Translations under genes and position numbers: made by a program
Notes under the pieces: model-generated
The model's input: the letters and a program-made list of their open reading frames with translations, nothing else
Database searches by the model: none
Told to the model about the DNA's origin: nothing
Source of the DNA: Trogon surrucura
Lineage: Eukaryota; Chordata; Aves; Trogoniformes; Trogonidae
NCBI GenBank assembly: GCA_020746105.1
Contig: CM036628.1
Span: forward strand, 4,288,001 to 4,352,000
Direction: 5' to 3'
DNA: 64,000 bases
Part shown: in pieces, positions 61,147-64,000 of the stretch
Layout: each line of letters opens with the position of its first letter
Position numbering within the stretch: the stretch's first letter is position 1

Positions 61147-62227
61147 GGACAGACCTGGAGGTATGCAGGATCCTGTTAGCCACAGAACGTGATTTCATCT
61201 AGCAAAGCAATGCTGAATGCTGCAGAGCATCTGTGCGGGCTGTTTTTCTCCTGCCCGGGCTGATGGCTTAGAGTCAAGTAGCATTTCATTTATTTTTTTT
61301 AAACTAGCTTCTTTTTTTTTTTGTATTTAATACTACAAAGAAACAGAAAGGTTGAGGGTTTTTTAATAGTTTGTTATGCAGAGTGATTTTTAGCAACAGA
61401 GTTTGCACACCTCAGACTAACTTATTTACTATTCATTGATAGATTATCAACACTATCAGGATGTTTTAATGAATGAGCTGTTACGGCTGCCTGATGTTAC
61501 GATAATAAGCAATGACAATGGAATTAACCTCTATTTTCCTTTGACAGTATGACAGGCTGCTTTCCAGAAACAGGAATCCTGAGAGATGAGTCCTAATGGT
61601 GAAAAAGGCAAGCTGGGAAAGTTACCCTCATTCCCTCTCCTTGGAGTTCTGTGGGGGAAAAAAGCAGAGCTTGCTCTTGCAGTTGTTGGCTTCACCTAAG
61701 ATTTATAGTAGGTGTGAAGGGAGGTACCAGTCTGTTCTGGTATATCCCGAAGCCACACAACAAAGGAGGGATCCAAAGTTGCTCTCTGAAACTTCAAAGA
61801 GGAGTTTTGCTGCAAATCTTGTAGCATCATCATCTTTTCCTGCATCATGTAGACAGAGATGGAGATGTCACCCTTCAAACGACGATGTTGTAGCCAGACA
61901 GGGCACCAAGTTTGACTAAAAAAATGCCTGTCAGTGCTCATGGCTGCACATATGCAGGTTTATTTTCTAAAGCTGTGGGTTGTTTTGGTCACTCACTCAC
62001 CTGTAGATACTCAATAATCTTTTTCTCTCCTTGTTGCTTGGGCAGCAGGAACCTGTGCAAAGGAGCAACTCCCCTGAGTGCAATTGTCCAGGGAGATGGG
62101 CACAGAATGGGGTTCTCCTAACGCAGCCTCTGTTGCATAAACCTCTAATTCCACTTCTTCAGAATAGAGTTTCGGATTTTAGTTCTGTTTAATGTTTCAT
62201 TCCTCCTGCCTCTCTTTTCTTCCTTAG
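61147..62227. other. AT-rich non-coding DNA
   Basis: No gene supported. The part from about 61390 to 61560 is complex AT-rich sequence with several TAAT and TTATTTA words, resembling conserved non-coding DNA. The last 40 bases form the strong pyrimidine tract of the exon candidate that follows. Confidence 0.45.
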
Positions 62228-62270
62228 CAATAGAGCAGGCTGTGCCTGGGCAGCCTGTCCTCAACGGCAT
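62228..62270 (+). CDS. Candidate isolated small exon (43 bp), unrecognised
   Basis: A long pyrimidine tract (TTCATTCCTCCTGCC...TCTTTTCTTCCTTAG) leads to the acceptor, and CAT/GTAAGT is a near-perfect donor. The DNA inside is GC-richer than both flanks. One frame reads IEQAVPGQPVLNG plus a partial codon, starting with two bases of a codon and ending after two; another frame reads NRAGCAWAACPQRH. The first looks like a linker in a regulatory or signalling protein, but I do not recognise it. It could also be a non-coding transcript exon. No partner exon was found in the 1.7 kb to the right, so its introns would be long. Confidence 0.4.
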
Positions 62271-64000
62271 GTAAGTCACTCTCTGATTAGGAAGTGATAT
62301 ATTCATCTCTAACTCCTGCATAAAAGTTATTCAAGTATTTTGACAAAATAAGTGCTGTTTACTTTATACGTTTTCTGCTAATTCTAAAGATTTCTGCAAA
62401 ACCTAAAGGATCTCATGGAATTTACAGGCTTGTGGCTTTGCTATTGAAAGTATAAAAGCATGCTAAATTAAGTTGATTTGCCTGTGAAAGAAATACGTCC
62501 ATTATTCATGTCAGGGCCCTGTCACATCAAATTGAGGGAGTGAAGAAAACCCTTTTTTATCAACGTTTAGAAGCAAGGAAAAAACCCAACCATTCAGGGA
62601 CTAAGTTTCAATTCAGAGAAAGTCAGTCTCAAAGCAAGGTTAAAAAAAAAAAAAAAAAAAAGAAACCTGGGGACATGTCCAATGTTGGAAATCAGCAAAG
62701 GGTGGGTTGATTTAACTTTGGCCGAAATCTTTCAAACAGAACGAAAATTTAAAGTAGCAAGTAGTACAGAGTCTCGATATCTCTCATGTGTAAACTTGTC
62801 AAAAGCACTTAAGCTAATTCAGATCTAAGTCTTTTCAGACCTTGTTTTTCTTGGATGCCTCAAAATAATGATACAAATTGTTAAACAGGTGAAGCATTGC
62901 ATTTGTGTGCTACTAATATTTTTACCCACTGGTTCTTACATGATTTAATTCCTATCAGTAGACAACATGTAAAGGTTTTTAAGTTTGATTAACAGAGAAA
63001 TTTAAAAAAGGTTGTTTCAGATGTGGCTGTTCTCCAGCTGCGCTGTCGGGATCAAAAATACTCAGGATTGTTTCTTGTGCACTGTAAGACACATTACTTT
63101 ACATAGCCAGAAAATCTTGGCTGTTTTTTATATTACATAGTGTGATAGGTACAAACAAAACACACGTGTGTACAGGCCATTTTTTAAAAAAAAAGTAATA
63201 ATTTGCACTCTACTAAACTATTCCAATACACATAGAGCTAAATGAGAAGTTGTAAGGAGAACTGTTTTATGCACTGAAATTCTTCTCGTCGCCTGATCAT
63301 AATTTCTCGTCTGGCTTGCTTATTTAGCAAAACAAAAAGCTTACAGTTCCTTCTCATTAGAGTTTTTTTTTCTGTAAGCTTAAAACAAGCACGTTAAGTG
63401 GCATTTCACAGTCTTCTGTTTAAAGGCTAACTGGTTTGGACTGGGCACCTTAGGGATATTTGAAAGAAGTCCAGTTTTTATGTTGGTGGCATTATTAGAC
63501 TGTACAAAAGGTAATTCAGCAACTTGGTTGTCTTAAATCATGTTTCTGGGTACCAGGCCTACACCTCATTTCTGCGTGAGATTTGTTTTCCTACCTTTTG
63601 TTTTTCTCCCTAACCTCAGAGCCCTTGGCTTAACATGTTTTCTGCTTTAAAGCTCTTATCTAAAAACCCCTTTTCCACCTCATCCAGGCACTCTCTCATG
63701 CTTCCCAACTTCAAAACCTCAAGCTGGGAAAGTAAATCTAAGTCCTAAATGCTGGACTCTGCAGCTTCTATAGGACCCTCCGCTGAAGTTAAGTTCTTGT
63801 CTTTAACTGAAAATTGCAGCCAGTGCAAATAGGAGTTAGTTTGCCGCAAGCTTGTCACAAAAGGAATTACCTCGTGGAGTGGCTGCACTGGGGTAAACAG
63901 AGGGGATAAAAAAAAGAAAAAAAGAAAAAGAGAAAGAAAAAAAGCCAAGGGTAAAAGAGAGAGGCATTGTACTGTGGAGGTAGCATCAAGACAAGGATTA
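62271..64000. other. AT-rich probable intron or flank
   Basis: No gene supported. A run of 20 A lies at 62642-62661 and a purine-only tract (A with scattered G) near 63906-63944. If the exon at 62228-62270 is real, this is the start of its downstream intron. Confidence 0.45.

Noticed and set aside
1-64000. CRISPR arrays, bacterial operons, tRNA or rRNA genes, Polinton-like elements
   Set aside because: No regularly spaced direct repeats, no ribosome-binding-site-led genes, no tRNA A/B-box clover or rRNA sequence, and no capsid or family-B polymerase frames were seen on either strand.

Overview
This is a piece of a vertebrate nuclear genome, most likely from a bird. It holds at least five clear CR1 LINE copies plus three shorter or doubtful pieces, several ending in the degenerate 3' tail of the family. 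It also holds two fossil retroviral LTRs of a kind seen in birds, a few A/T homopolymers, and almost no long reading frame. Nothing suggests bacteria, phage, plasmids or CRISPR. I cannot name the species. CR1 is also common in turtles and crocodilians, so 'bird' is an inference.

Left end (about 1.2-3.0 kb): the best host-gene evidence. Three exon-like blocks on the + strand (1562-1730, about 1910-2098, 2626-2689) have good splice sites, short introns and mutually compatible phases. Together they read as one hydrophobic, helix-rich protein of about 140 residues. A possible last exon at 2967-3029 keeps the frame and ends in a stop. A short exon-like block at 1251-1289 is nearby but its phase does not join directly. 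I do not recognise the protein.

Middle (3-44 kb): mostly non-coding. It carries CR1 copies at 18.4 kb (+), 21.1-21.5 kb (-) and 31.2-32.1 kb (+, with an in-frame reverse-transcriptase motif but lacking the active-site block). There is a probable CR1 tail at 40.2 kb, a fossil LTR with a primer-binding site at 38.6-39.4 kb, a second LTR fragment at 42.05-42.3 kb, and an unexplained stretch of reiterated words at 42.9-43.3 kb. A homeodomain-core-rich patch lies near 16.3 kb.

Right third (44-64 kb): a CpG cluster near 44 kb, CR1 copies at 44.4-45.05 kb, 49.6-49.9 kb and 57.4 kb, an older CR1-like stretch at 45.3-45.8 kb, and a small CpG island at 50.1-50.35 kb. AT-rich sequence follows that reads like conserved non-coding DNA. 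A large imperfect inverted repeat lies at 60.9-61.15 kb, and an isolated 43-bp exon-like block with excellent splice sites at 62228-62270. A plausible picture is a gene end on the left and the intron or flank of another gene on the right, but only transcript data could show this. I found no convincing new multi-gene system. The most interesting items are the unrecognised exon chain, the inverted repeat, the isolated small exon and the CpG island.
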